This document shows positions 1-8,933 of a stretch of DNA of 62,393 bases, piece by piece. Under the pieces are notes generated by a model. The model saw only the letters and a program-made list of their open reading frames with translations, made no database searches and was not told the origin of the DNA. A program made the translations under genes and the position numbers. Origin of the DNA: Candidatus Muiribacteriota bacterium (lineage in GTDB: Bacteria; Muiribacteriota; DAOVTB01); NCBI GenBank assembly GCA_030633305.1, contig DAOVTB010000004.1:1-62393 (forward strand), in the 5' to 3' direction. How positions within the stretch are numbered: position 1 is the first letter of the stretch; each line of letters opens with the position of its first letter.

Positions 1-601
1 CCAGACTTTCATCCTGTTTAACGAATTCAACACTTATGGATAAAACACGTTCTACTGTTTCTAGGAGTATTTCACCACCAGGATTCTTCAGTTTTTCATA
101 TAGAGTTACAGTAGTTTCATCTTCTGCTATATTGACTTTTTTTCTCAAAAGTATTTTCCCGGCATCCATTTTCAGATTCATCTTGATTGTTGTGACTCCG
201 GTGAACTTTTTCCCATCGACAAGTGATCTCTGAATAGGTGCAGCTCCTCTATATTCTGGAAGTAATGATGCATGGAGATTTATACATCCAAATTCAGGAA
301 TACGAAGAGTCTTTCTTCGTAAAAGTTGCCCATAAGCAACAACAACTGCAATGTCAGGTTTTAAACTTTTTAAAAAAGACTGGCTTTCTTCAGAATTAAT
401 ATCTTCAGGCTGAAAAAAATCAATCCCATATTTTAAAGCAATCTTTTTTACTGGAGTCTCAATGACCTTCTGTCCACGACCTGATTTACGATCCGGTTGA
501 GAGACTACAGTGTTGATCTGTAATCCATTTGTTATAAGATATTCCAGATTCCAGGCTGCAAATTCAGGTGTTCCCAAAAAAATAATGTTATTTTTTTCGA
601 T
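1..601 (-). CDS. fmt: Methionyl-tRNA formyltransferase, N-terminal part (3' end lies outside the window)
   Basis: Transfers a formyl group from 10-formyl-THF to initiator Met-tRNA in the cytoplasm. Reading the minus strand from about 601 gives an N-terminus with IIFLGTPEFA, the usual Fmt opening, and further in NLHASLLPEYRGAAPIQ, the folate and catalytic loop (Asn, His and the SLLP-x-x-RG motif). About 200 codons are visible and the C-terminal OB-like domain is cut off. No ATG, GTG or TTG precedes IIFLGTPEFA after the in-frame TAG just upstream, so translation probably begins at the ATC at 601-599, which sits 8 nt after AGGGAG. The gene overlaps the end of def by 14 nt. def-fmt pairs are common because deformylation and formylation act on the same initiator Met. 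Identity is secure; the start codon is inferred. Confidence 0.93.
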   Translation of the reverse strand, partial: MEKNNIIFLGTPEFAAWNLEYLITNGLQINTVVSQPDRKSGRGQKVIETPVKKIALKYGIDFFQPEDINSEESQSFLKSLKPDIAVVVAYGQLLRRKTLRIPEFGCINLHASLLPEYRGAAPIQRSLVDGKKFTGVTTIKMNLKMDAGKILLRKKVNIAEDETTVTLYEKLKNPGGEILLETVERVLSISVEFVKQDESL

Positions 602-1115
602 TTTGCAGTCTCCCTATTTTCTTGATTTCTTTAAGTTTTCCGCTTAACGGTACCAAAATAGCAGGCTTTACTCTATCAATAAACAATATTCCATCAAGAT
701 GATCCAACTCATGTTGAAAAGCCCGAGCTGCAAATTCATCAAGTTCTTCCTCTATTACATTGCCTTCCAAGTCAAAATACTTCACTTCAACCGATACCGA
801 TCGTTCAACTACTGCAGTTATCTCTGGAAGACTTAAACAACCCTCTTCTTCAACAGAAGTTAGTGGTGAAGATGAAATAATTTCAGGATTAATATAAACG
901 GTCAACCCTTTACCAAAATCAATTATAAACAATCTTTTGTTAATTCCTACCTGCGGAGCAGCCAAGCCTACACCATTATCAATTGCATACATAGTCGCTG
1001 CCATTTTTTCGACAAATTCAACAAAGTTCAAATCTATTTCCTCTATAAAATCCGAGGTTTTTCGTAATATTTTGCATCCGTATTTAATGATTTCAAAATT
1101 ATCATTAGTAGTCAT
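588..1115 (-). CDS. def: Peptide deformylase
   Basis: Removes the N-formyl group from nascent proteins with a metal (Fe/Zn) active site. All three deformylase motifs are present: GVGLAAPQVG (motif 1), EGCLSLP (motif 2, metal-binding Cys) and QHELDHLDG (motif 3, HExxH-type, two metal-binding His and the catalytic Glu). At 175 aa it is the normal length. The ATG at 1115 follows AAAGGA on the minus strand. It is first in a def-fmt pair and its last 14 nt overlap fmt. The C-terminal tail is Lys/Arg rich. Nothing looks abnormal. Confidence 0.97.
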   Translation of the reverse strand: MTTNDNFEIIKYGCKILRKTSDFIEEIDLNFVEFVEKMAATMYAIDNGVGLAAPQVGINKRLFIIDFGKGLTVYINPEIISSSPLTSVEEEGCLSLPEITAVVERSVSVEVKYFDLEGNVIEEELDEFAARAFQHELDHLDGILFIDRVKPAILVPLSGKLKEIKKIGRLQNRKK

Positions 1116-1293
1116 ATCCTTTTCCTTTCCTCTGAACCAATAATTATAAATCTTTTTATGATACCCTACAAATACTATATTTTCAAGACTATTTTACGGA
1201 AACTGTATTTTAAAAAAAGATATCTAGTAAATCATTATATTATAATCCAAAAGAACTCTGATTTGATACTATTAATATATTTTCCTATAAAAC

Positions 1294-1323
1294 TTGTCAA
1301 TTAACTATTCTTTGTTTTATACT
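1294..1323 (+). promoter_or_regulatory. Sigma-70-type promoter for the TPR gene
   Basis: TTGTCA at 1294-1299 and TATACT at 1318-1323 are separated by 18 nt. They lie 58 nt before the ATG at 1381 in the AT-rich divergent space between def and the TPR gene. This is seen by eye only; the spacing and hexamers match the consensus well. Confidence 0.5.
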
Positions 1324-1380
1324 TTTAATAATAATTGTTTAATCATTATTCGCTGATTTTCACTTAAATATGGAGAATTT

Positions 1381-2931
1381 ATGAAGAAATTTTTAGTTTT
1401 TTTACTACTTTGCACTTTCACAATAAGTATTATGTATGCTTTCTCTTTAACGCACTCTCTAATCAAGTCTGGCGACAAGTTTATTAAAGAGAAAAATTTT
1501 ATTGGTGCTCAAAAAATATTTTCAACCATTACAGTTCTTGATCCTGAAAATAATAAGGCCAGAAGTAAACTTATCCAGGTTTTTCTTGAAACAAAAGACT
1601 TCAAAAAGGCTCTTCGAGAAGTTCATATGGCTCTTTCTTATGAAGGTAATAATAAAGAATTTCTAAAACTAAAGGGCGAGCTTGATAAAAAAGTACAACT
1701 TGAAAAGAATCCAGAAAAAATCCAGAAAAAAGTAAAAAAGAAAAAATTCAAATTACCAAAATTCGTCTCTGTAACTGGACTTTTGAAGCTTAAATCAAAA
1801 ACTACGCACCTGGGTATCTCTAAGAAAAATCGCAAAAATTTTGACACAGCCCATAATTATTATAAAAAGCAGAAATATAAAGAAGCTATTGGATTTTTTG
1901 AAAAAGTTTTGAAATCACCTGCTGATAAAAATAATCTTTCAGTTAATCAATTTGCCGGAGAAAGTTATTTCTGGGTCGGGGATTATGATAAAGCTATAGC
2001 ATTGCTTAGTAAAGTTGTTAAAGCTGAAAAGAAAAATATTGAAGCCAGAGTTATACTTTCATATGCATATATGGCACTAAAAAAGCCTGAATACATCAAA
2101 GCACTTAAATATTTTAATGAAGTGCTTGAAATCAAGAATAATTACATTCCTGCTCTTGTTGGAAGTGGTGTATGTCAGTTAAAGACTGGAAATGATTCAA
2201 AGGCTGAAGTTATTTTCAATATGGTAATTAAACTGGCACCAACCGAATTGAAAGCATATTATGGACTTTCAGAAATCTATCTGAAAAAGAAACTTTATGA
2301 AAAAGCTATGGGTTACTTGCATACTGCACTTGCATTTGTCCCAGAATCCTACGAAACCATTGAAAAGATTGGTGATATTTATGTAAAGATGAAAGATTAC
2401 AAAACTGCCGGTTACATTTACAGAAAAGCCATGGATTTTTCTCCATCAAATCCTGATCTTTATGGAAAATTATGTATCTCATTACTTTTGAGTAAACAGA
2501 ATTTTACTGCTGGTCTTTATCTTGGAAAAGCATTGAAACTGGATCCAGAAAATGAAGTAATCCATTTTGCGCATGGTATGTTCTGGGAAGCCAATATACA
2601 ATTTGAAAAAGCTGTCAACGCTTATAGAAAAACATTATCCATTGATCCACATCACATAGATGCAAGATTTTACCTGATCAACTTACATATGGGTAATTCA
2701 AATATATTTCCAAATGCTGCAAAGATTTATAAAAACAGAATTTCTCAGGTCACCAATATTTTTCTGGCCGAGGAAAATATTCAGGAACTATACGGTATTG
2801 ATAAGAAAAATATATATATAGAAGAACTGAAGGATTTTGAAAATACCATCTTCAATAAAAAAGCTGATATTGAAGAAAAAGAAGCTCTTTATGATGAAAT
2901 GTATGACATTAAAGTTAGAACTAATCATTAA
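1381..2931 (+). CDS. Exported tetratricopeptide-repeat protein
   Basis: The N-terminus is a Sec signal peptide (MKK, then a hydrophobic run to about residue 20, probable cleavage near MYA-F). From about residue 25 to 120 and again from about 155 to 460 there are degenerate 34-residue TPR units, for example the repeats around YFWVGDYDKAIALLSKVVKAE and YYGLSEIYLKKKLYEKAM. A Lys-rich linker (about residues 105-130) separates the two blocks. TPR solenoids are protein-interaction scaffolds; a periplasmic or envelope assembly role is inferred. The ATG at 1381 follows GGAGAATTT. The next gene, a large exported protein, starts 17 nt downstream, so the two are probably co-transcribed and may work together. 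No enzyme motif is visible. Confidence 0.85.
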   Translation: MKKFLVFLLLCTFTISIMYAFSLTHSLIKSGDKFIKEKNFIGAQKIFSTITVLDPENNKARSKLIQVFLETKDFKKALREVHMALSYEGNNKEFLKLKGELDKKVQLEKNPEKIQKKVKKKKFKLPKFVSVTGLLKLKSKTTHLGISKKNRKNFDTAHNYYKKQKYKEAIGFFEKVLKSPADKNNLSVNQFAGESYFWVGDYDKAIALLSKVVKAEKKNIEARVILSYAYMALKKPEYIKALKYFNEVLEIKNNYIPALVGSGVCQLKTGNDSKAEVIFNMVIKLAPTELKAYYGLSEIYLKKKLYEKAMGYLHTALAFVPESYETIEKIGDIYVKMKDYKTAGYIYRKAMDFSPSNPDLYGKLCISLLLSKQNFTAGLYLGKALKLDPENEVIHFAHGMFWEANIQFEKAVNAYRKTLSIDPHHIDARFYLINLHMGNSNIFPNAAKIYKNRISQVTNIFLAEENIQELYGIDKKNIYIEELKDFENTIFNKKADIEEKEALYDEMYDIKVRTNH

Positions 2932-2948
2932 TTTTTTTAGGAGGTAAT

Positions 2949-5528
2949 ATGAAACATTTATCAGTATTTATCATTCTTTTTTTATTTTGTTCATTCGTTC
3001 TTTACAGTCAAGCTTCTACTGGCGCATCACCAAGAAACGTTATTTTTGCTGAATATCAGACAAAAGTAGAAGATGCTATGAAAGGCTCTGGACCAGGAGC
3101 TGGACATGTACAATTTTTTATCAAAGGTCCTTTTGAGGTAAGAAGAAACCCTGATGTAATGCTTACACAAGATATGTTAAAAAATAAAGTTGCCACAGAT
3201 GGAATGACAGCTAAAACTTTTGACCCTAACGATATGACAGATTCAAATATTGATGAATGGGAAAAAACAGCATCAATTGACTGGGAAGCAACACTTGAGC
3301 CCAAACCTTTTACAGCTGAAACTTATAATAGTGCCGGAAAAAAGAAAACAAACTCTACCTTCTGGGATATATATGAAGATTATTCCCTGCATAAAAAGTG
3401 GACTACATTTCCAATGGATGCTGTTGATCTTGCTACAGCCAAATCAGATCTGGCAGCAGCAAAAACTGCAAAGATCAAAAATGCAGCTCCTGGTGCAAAC
3501 CCATATTGGATGTATAAATATAATGGAAAATGGTATTCCTATAAAAAAGTAGAATATCAGTGGGAATTTACCAACTTTCAAAGAGTTGGCCAATCTCCAA
3601 ATGTCTCTTACCAGACTTTAAATGATGTTCCTTCACCAAAGATTTTTGATTCCAAAACTTATGATCCAATGGCTAAAAAAATCCAGAAATATATCCACGT
3701 AAAAGCTTTTGATCCTGGAATCAGACTCCTTCCAACCACTCCAAAGGAATTAGAGTGGGTATTTGGTAAAATGCAACGTGTATACTATACATTGACTTAT
3801 ACCTATACAGAATATAATGATATTGAAGAAGTTTTAGATACAAATGGTAAAGCAATCGGTTTCAAACCCAAGGGTGCAGGCACAACTTATACAGATGTTA
3901 AACCTGAACTTTTCAATGCCTTTGATTACAGAACTGGTGTTAAAAAATCACCTAATGAACCAGATTCCTTAGAAGCACTTGGAAAACAGTATGGAACCAC
4001 TTTCAAAACCGGGTATGCAGCTGTTTATATTGAAGACTATCTGCCACCAGCATCAGATCCAGCACAGACATTAGTGAACAACAGCGCTTCCAGTGCAAGT
4101 GCCAATTCAAAAGAACCTATCTTTGTTGGAAAAGACGCAGCTTTAAATAAGCAAGCTGGTCCATCAGGAAAATTTTCAATGGTTCTTGAAGATAATGGAA
4201 TTGCTTCAAATAATGCAACTATCAGCTACGGCATAGGTAAATATGATATATACTGGCTTGTTGATCCATCAAAACCATCTAGTGCAAACGATGAACCAAT
4301 TGCGTATCTTCCTGCCGTTAAATCGAGCATAGGGCCATATATGGGTAGTTTAAAAAACACCATGCATGTTAATAAAAGAATTCCTAAATTGCGAGAAAGA
4401 AGACTCTATCTCGGTGGTAGTTATTATCAGAGATTAAAAGGTGCAGCAATCAAGATCGTCGATAACGATGGTGATTTGATGGCAACTGAAATTCCTCTGA
4501 CTAATCCTCAAACTGGAGAAAAGGATATCTTTGGTTCTGGAGAGGTTTCTGTGGGTAATGAGGACATTCTTTTTCCAAAAAATTCCTCACAGGAATCCTG
4601 CGATCCTCCTAATGAAACATCAAAAATTGAGATACAGGTGTCTGACTGTTGTAGTAACTCTTCATCTGTGTTTGAAGCAAGAATCGTCTATTATGATGAT
4701 ATTCGCCCAAATATTGAAGTAAAAGTTACCGTACCTGTCAAAGTTCGCGATGAATCTGATGACGATGGTGAAATAGATGGAATAAGGGAGAAACTATACT
4801 ATAGAACGGTTCCAAATGACCATAGAGCAACTGCATGGCCAGCAAAATATAATTCTGGTTACTGGCCTTATTCTACATGGCCTGAAGATAACAGAATTGG
4901 TGTATCCCAGTATACCGAAATAGTTCAACCAATGTTACAGAATACAGATCCATGCAGGAAAAAAGATGAAGTTAAATATGGAATCTGGATCAATAATGAT
5001 GAGGTCTGGAATTATGATCACATCAAAAATGATGGTTGGTATCCAGACAAAGATGGTAATGACTTTTTAGCACCTCTTGTGTTTCCAGAAGATCTTCGTG
5101 TAAAACTGGAAATTCTGGCACGTGACAATATTGATGGTTATATTGCACATCCGAAAGCTCCGGATGGTTCACCAATGGAAGAAGTATATGGTATTTCCAG
5201 AATGGAAATCGAAGTACTTAACCCTGAAGGACACAACATTACAAAACTTATTTACAGCAAAGATACCGTTATTCTAAAAAGAGAAGAAATGCTCGAAGGA
5301 CTTGAAAAAGGTGGTTGGGGTCAATATAGTGAATACATCAATATTAGTTCTCCAGGATATCATATTCTTGTAATCAAAGTTTGGGATGGTAATGAAAATA
5401 TAACTAATGCTGATGATAATTTTAGTGATCCAGTTGAAGGAATCCTAGGAAATTATCGTGAATTACGCCTCCCGCTTCTTATAAAAAAGACTGGCGACAG
5501 TCTAAGTATCCACGGGGTCAGCAACTAA
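2949..5528 (+). CDS. Large secreted protein of unknown function
   Basis: 859 aa with a clear Sec signal peptide (MKHLSVFIILFLFCSFVLYSQ) and no further membrane span, so it is periplasmic or extracellular. It is rich in aromatic residues, Asp, Asn and Pro, and looks beta-rich. From about residue 490 to 620 it carries Asp-rich stretches such as VDNDGDLMATEIPL and RDESDDDGEIDGIREK that resemble calcium-binding loops of secreted adhesin-like proteins. A Cys cluster (SDCCSNSS near residue 565) could form disulfides. I recognise no named family. A strong SD (AGGAGG) lies 6 nt before the ATG. It follows the TPR gene by 17 nt, so the pair probably forms an operon. A copy of repeat family F1 starts within a few bases of its stop codon. 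Confidence 0.8.
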   Translation: MKHLSVFIILFLFCSFVLYSQASTGASPRNVIFAEYQTKVEDAMKGSGPGAGHVQFFIKGPFEVRRNPDVMLTQDMLKNKVATDGMTAKTFDPNDMTDSNIDEWEKTASIDWEATLEPKPFTAETYNSAGKKKTNSTFWDIYEDYSLHKKWTTFPMDAVDLATAKSDLAAAKTAKIKNAAPGANPYWMYKYNGKWYSYKKVEYQWEFTNFQRVGQSPNVSYQTLNDVPSPKIFDSKTYDPMAKKIQKYIHVKAFDPGIRLLPTTPKELEWVFGKMQRVYYTLTYTYTEYNDIEEVLDTNGKAIGFKPKGAGTTYTDVKPELFNAFDYRTGVKKSPNEPDSLEALGKQYGTTFKTGYAAVYIEDYLPPASDPAQTLVNNSASSASANSKEPIFVGKDAALNKQAGPSGKFSMVLEDNGIASNNATISYGIGKYDIYWLVDPSKPSSANDEPIAYLPAVKSSIGPYMGSLKNTMHVNKRIPKLRERRLYLGGSYYQRLKGAAIKIVDNDGDLMATEIPLTNPQTGEKDIFGSGEVSVGNEDILFPKNSSQESCDPPNETSKIEIQVSDCCSNSSSVFEARIVYYDDIRPNIEVKVTVPVKVRDESDDDGEIDGIREKLYYRTVPNDHRATAWPAKYNSGYWPYSTWPEDNRIGVSQYTEIVQPMLQNTDPCRKKDEVKYGIWINNDEVWNYDHIKNDGWYPDKDGNDFLAPLVFPEDLRVKLEILARDNIDGYIAHPKAPDGSPMEEVYGISRMEIEVLNPEGHNITKLIYSKDTVILKREEMLEGLEKGGWGQYSEYINISSPGYHILVIKVWDGNENITNADDNFSDPVEGILGNYRELRLPLLIKKTGDSLSIHGVSN

Positions 5529-5530
5529 AC

Positions 5531-5590
5531 CATGGGTCCTGAATGAGCGAATCTTGAAATTTTCTGCATCAGTTTAAGTCTGCAACGTAT
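5531..5590 (+). repeat. Family F1 palindromic element, left arm only
   Basis: This is the left half of the F1 element: TCCTGAATGAGCGAATCTTGA at 5538-5558, then AAATTTTCTGCA and a degenerate centre. The right arm (TTCCAACC...CATCTC block) is missing. Instead the sequence runs into an unrelated AT-rich palindrome (CAATAAT / ATTATTATTG, about 5603-5640). It begins within a few bases of the stop codon at 5528, in the same orientation as the gene. The copy is decayed or truncated. Confidence 0.7.
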
Positions 5591-5640
5591 GTTAAGGCAT
5601 GAACAATAATTTAATCTCGTTCAAAGTTCGATTATTATTG

Positions 5641-5680
5641 GTGCCAGGGCTTATTTCACATACGAAACCTGGCACTTTTT
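5641..5680 (+). terminator. Hairpin plus T-tract (family F3 palindrome)
   Basis: GTGCCAGG at 5641-5648 pairs perfectly with CCTGGCAC at 5668-5675 and is followed by TTTTT at 5676-5680, so it should act as an intrinsic terminator for the 1381-5528 genes. The outer stem is that of repeat family F3 (GGTGCCAG...CTGGCACC), with a shorter interior than the other copies. Confidence 0.65.
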
Positions 5681-5738
5681 ATTCACATAGAATATAAAAT
5701 TTTTCGCGGCAAATATGCAATACCTTCTATAAATAATA

Positions 5739-5747
5739 TGATATAAT
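5739..5747 (+). promoter_or_regulatory. Extended -10 promoter for the propeller operon
   Basis: TG at 5739-5740 followed by TATAAT at 5742-5747 gives an extended -10 (TGATATAAT). There is no clear -35. It lies about 60 nt before the ATG at 5809. Confidence 0.35.
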
Positions 5748-5808
5748 AAGGGATTAAAATATAGTCTTTCATTAAAATTTTTAATAAGTAAAGGGGATAA
5801 ATTTCAAC

Positions 5809-7854
5809 ATGAGAAAGCTTTCATATCTATTGGTATTTCTTGTAATTTTTTCAACTGCAACAACTTTATACGGAGGACTTGATAAGTTCTTCCTGTTAGA
5901 GGAAAATAAAAGACCTTTATACTATAATGTTTTAAATGGTCTTCCAAGTAACCATATCAATGATATGCTCTTTGATAGAAACTCCACACTTTATCTTGCA
6001 ACCGGAAACGGTCTTTGTGCTTTTGATGTTTATACGCATAAATCAAAAGTCTACAATGATGAAAATGGAATTTCCCATAATAACATCCTGGATATTTTGA
6101 AAATATCTGAAAACCTGCTTGTTTCTAATATAGATGGATTATGGTTATTCAAAACAGCAACCGGTAAATTCACTAAAATAAAAATAAAGAATTTTGAAGA
6201 CGTTCCAACCCGTCTTGTTTATTGTCCAATGTGTAAAAAACTGTATGTTGGGGTCACCACAGGTCTTTATGTCCTTTCAAATTTTAATCCAGATAATCCA
6301 TATAAATTCAAAGTAAAATACTATCCAGTTGATAGCACTGTTTATTGGGTAACAGTTTATAAAAAAACCTGTTATATCGCAACCAAAAAGGGATGTTTTA
6401 AACTTCAGAATGGGAAATTTGTTCCATTAATGGAATTTATGAATAAAAAAATTACTACACTGGCTGTTGTAAAAGATAAATTGATCATCTCGCTTGAAAC
6501 AGATTTTTTTTCATATGATGGTAAAAAAGTTGTATTACTTAAAAGTCCTTCAACTATTGGAATGTATGGAATCTATTTTGTCTGGAATGATCCTTTGATC
6601 CTGGCAGATTCATGCTGGTATGTAACCAATCTCCCCTGGATAGGTCAGGCATTTAAGAAAAGTTTTGGAGCTTTTAGACTTACTCTTGATAAAAATGATA
6701 AAGAAAAGTGGCAAAGGATTAAACATAAAAGAATTTCTTATAAATATGATAAAGGAACAACAAATCTTACATGTGTAGCCTTTGATGGTTGTTCTGTCTG
6801 GGTAGGAACACCTGGTGAGGGAATGATCGAATTAAGGGAAAAAATTAGAAAACCAAAGGTTTTGAAAAAGAAAAAAAATGCTCGTACTAAAGTTAAATCA
6901 GTTCCAACAGTCAAAGTTGAATCCATAACTTATGATAAAATTTCTACAATTCAAAAAAGATCAGAAATCAATATAAAAAATTCTCTGAAAATTTCAAATA
7001 TTGTTCTGAATCGCACTCCATTATCACTTACCGTATGTGATAATGAAGATATACTTGTTACTGATGAAAGAAGTGTTTACAGACTTACAGATTCAAATAA
7101 GATTGAAAAAATAGCATTACCTTCTTTCCAGAATGATGATATTTTCAAAGATTCAATTATCTTTCAGAATAAACTCTATGTACTTACCTCACTCAATAAT
7201 CTGTATGCAATTAATACTGATGTTAAGAAAGTCATACATAAGTTCAGATTCAAAAATGACGTTTCATCATTAAAAGTCTATAATAATTCTGTTTATCTTA
7301 AAGGTGACACAACGCTTTATAGAATCAGTACTGATAATAATTTCCAACTTTATGAATTTTCTTCCAAAATTGGTGATTTTTATCCTTTTAAAAATGATAT
7401 GGTAATAACTTCCGGAGGAGGTATATATATTCTTCGAAATGGTAATGAAGAACCAGAGGAACTTCTCCCTTTCATTACTACAAAACCTTATTCTCTTACA
7501 ACTCATAATGATAAAATCGTTTTCTATAATAATGAGCAGATGATATATCTGGAAAACTTCAAGAAAAAGGATTTTTTAAAAGATATTTTTTCAATCCGGT
7601 CAACAAAAATTGCATTGATTGCTGTCCTTAAAGGTGCAATACAATTCCTTTTACCTGACAATAGATCAAAATCTCTGATTTCCAGAAATGGAAAAATGCT
7701 TCTATATGATGCAGGAAACAATGAGGTATTAAAAAAATATAATACCAATGCTTGCATTCCTCTTGATAAAAAACCTGATCACATCGTATTGGCTACCGGA
7801 AAAAGAAAATTGATCCTGATATATAGGAATCAGTTATATGTTTTACAGATGTAA
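5809..7854 (+). CDS. Secreted two-component-regulator-type beta-propeller protein
   Basis: 681 aa with a signal peptide (MRKLSYLLVFLVIFSTATT). The first half carries Reg_prop-like blades: NGLPSNHINDMLFDRNSTLY...TGNGLCAFD, then NGISHNNILDILKI, GLWLFKTATGKF and VWVGTPGEGMIEL near residue 335. A Lys-rich linker at about 345-370 joins a second group of blade-like repeats (residues about 400-680). In hybrid two-component sensors such propellers form the periplasmic sensing part, but here no transmembrane or kinase domain follows, so it is a free exported propeller. AGGGG precedes the ATG. The next gene begins inside its last 17 nt. It is the first of four co-oriented, nearly contiguous genes (5809-11574). 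The ligand is unknown. Confidence 0.8.
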   Translation: MRKLSYLLVFLVIFSTATTLYGGLDKFFLLEENKRPLYYNVLNGLPSNHINDMLFDRNSTLYLATGNGLCAFDVYTHKSKVYNDENGISHNNILDILKISENLLVSNIDGLWLFKTATGKFTKIKIKNFEDVPTRLVYCPMCKKLYVGVTTGLYVLSNFNPDNPYKFKVKYYPVDSTVYWVTVYKKTCYIATKKGCFKLQNGKFVPLMEFMNKKITTLAVVKDKLIISLETDFFSYDGKKVVLLKSPSTIGMYGIYFVWNDPLILADSCWYVTNLPWIGQAFKKSFGAFRLTLDKNDKEKWQRIKHKRISYKYDKGTTNLTCVAFDGCSVWVGTPGEGMIELREKIRKPKVLKKKKNARTKVKSVPTVKVESITYDKISTIQKRSEINIKNSLKISNIVLNRTPLSLTVCDNEDILVTDERSVYRLTDSNKIEKIALPSFQNDDIFKDSIIFQNKLYVLTSLNNLYAINTDVKKVIHKFRFKNDVSSLKVYNNSVYLKGDTTLYRISTDNNFQLYEFSSKIGDFYPFKNDMVITSGGGIYILRNGNEEPEELLPFITTKPYSLTTHNDKIVFYNNEQMIYLENFKKKDFLKDIFSIRSTKIALIAVLKGAIQFLLPDNRSKSLISRNGKMLLYDAGNNEVLKKYNTNACIPLDKKPDHIVLATGKRKLILIYRNQLYVLQM

Positions 7855-8920
7855 AAATAAAAAATATATCTTATTTATATTCATTTTGATTTTCAATCTC
7901 TCAATAGAGCATGTTTTTTCCTATGATATTGAAAAGAAAAACAATGATGTAAAAATAACCATTAATTCTAAAGGAAAAATATTAAATTCAATTACAGATT
8001 CAAGATATCGCAAAAGTCTTTTTAAAACCATAAGAGATATTGAATTTAAGACTCCTGAGCAAATCATTGTTGCAACCTGGGGAAATGGAGTTTACATCCT
8101 TGATGCGGATCTTAATATAAAAAAAAGATATTTTACGTATGAAACCGCTAATGCTTTATACATGATGCCTGAAAAGAATGAGGAGCTTAACTTCCTTGTT
8201 GGAGGTAAAGGAGCAATTGGAATATACTCAAAAAAAAATACTGAGAAAATTGTAAGAACTCGTAGTCTTCGACAGGGTGGTATTTATCATGATATCTGTT
8301 ATAAAAAGCCATATGGAATTCTAGCTGGAAGTACCGGAAAGGGTATTTACATATTTTCAGATTCAGGTAAATACAAGAACAATATCGAAAATCCATTGGA
8401 AACTCTTTGGATAAATTCATTAAAAATTGATCCACCAGAATGGTTTTTAAAAAAATATCTTAAAAATCCAGATTCAGATTACATTCTCGTTGGCGGCAAT
8501 AAAGGAATAGAAATCTATGATCTAAAAAACAACGCAACTTTTCCAATTAAAAATATCAATGGATTTGTAAACAGTATCAGATTTTCATCTCACAAAGCGG
8601 TCGTCACAACAACAAATAAAGGTATCTTTCTTTATTACTATTCTCGCTGGATTCACTTTAGTAAAAATTCCGGGCTAAACGGAATAAATATTTTTGATGC
8701 TGCAATTTGCGGAGATAGAATTTATCTTGCGACTGAAAAAGGACTCTTCTATATTAATTACATACAGGATGATTGTTCCAAGAAAGTAATCCCTGAATTC
8801 ACTGAAGAAACAAGAATAATCTATCCATATGGAAATGATCTGATCATCGGAACAAAAAATGGAAGAGTAGCAATCTTTTCTCCCAAAGATGGAAAAATAA
8901 TTAAAGAAATTAACTTTTAA
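7838..8920 (+). CDS. Secreted beta-propeller-like protein
   Basis: 360 aa, exported (hydrophobic stretch at residues 9-25, cleavage probably near VFS-Y). The body is built of short blades of the pattern I-x-V-[AG]-T-x-x-x-G-[VI]-[YF]-[IL], for example IIVATWGNGVYILD, ILAGSTGKGIYIFS, YILVGGNKGIEIYD, VVTTTNKGIFLYY and IYLATEKGLFYI, about six in all. This indicates a WD40/quinoprotein-like propeller with no catalytic residues that I can see. It overlaps the previous gene by 17 nt, an arrangement that usually means translational coupling; AGGA lies 9 nt before the ATG. It shares style and context with its two neighbours, and the three probably act in one envelope assembly or sensing system. Confidence 0.78.
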   Translation: MFYRCKNKKYILFIFILIFNLSIEHVFSYDIEKKNNDVKITINSKGKILNSITDSRYRKSLFKTIRDIEFKTPEQIIVATWGNGVYILDADLNIKKRYFTYETANALYMMPEKNEELNFLVGGKGAIGIYSKKNTEKIVRTRSLRQGGIYHDICYKKPYGILAGSTGKGIYIFSDSGKYKNNIENPLETLWINSLKIDPPEWFLKKYLKNPDSDYILVGGNKGIEIYDLKNNATFPIKNINGFVNSIRFSSHKAVVTTTNKGIFLYYYSRWIHFSKNSGLNGINIFDAAICGDRIYLATEKGLFYINYIQDDCSKKVIPEFTEETRIIYPYGNDLIIGTKNGRVAIFSPKDGKIIKEINF

Positions 8921-8933
8921 TAGGGGCTAAATA

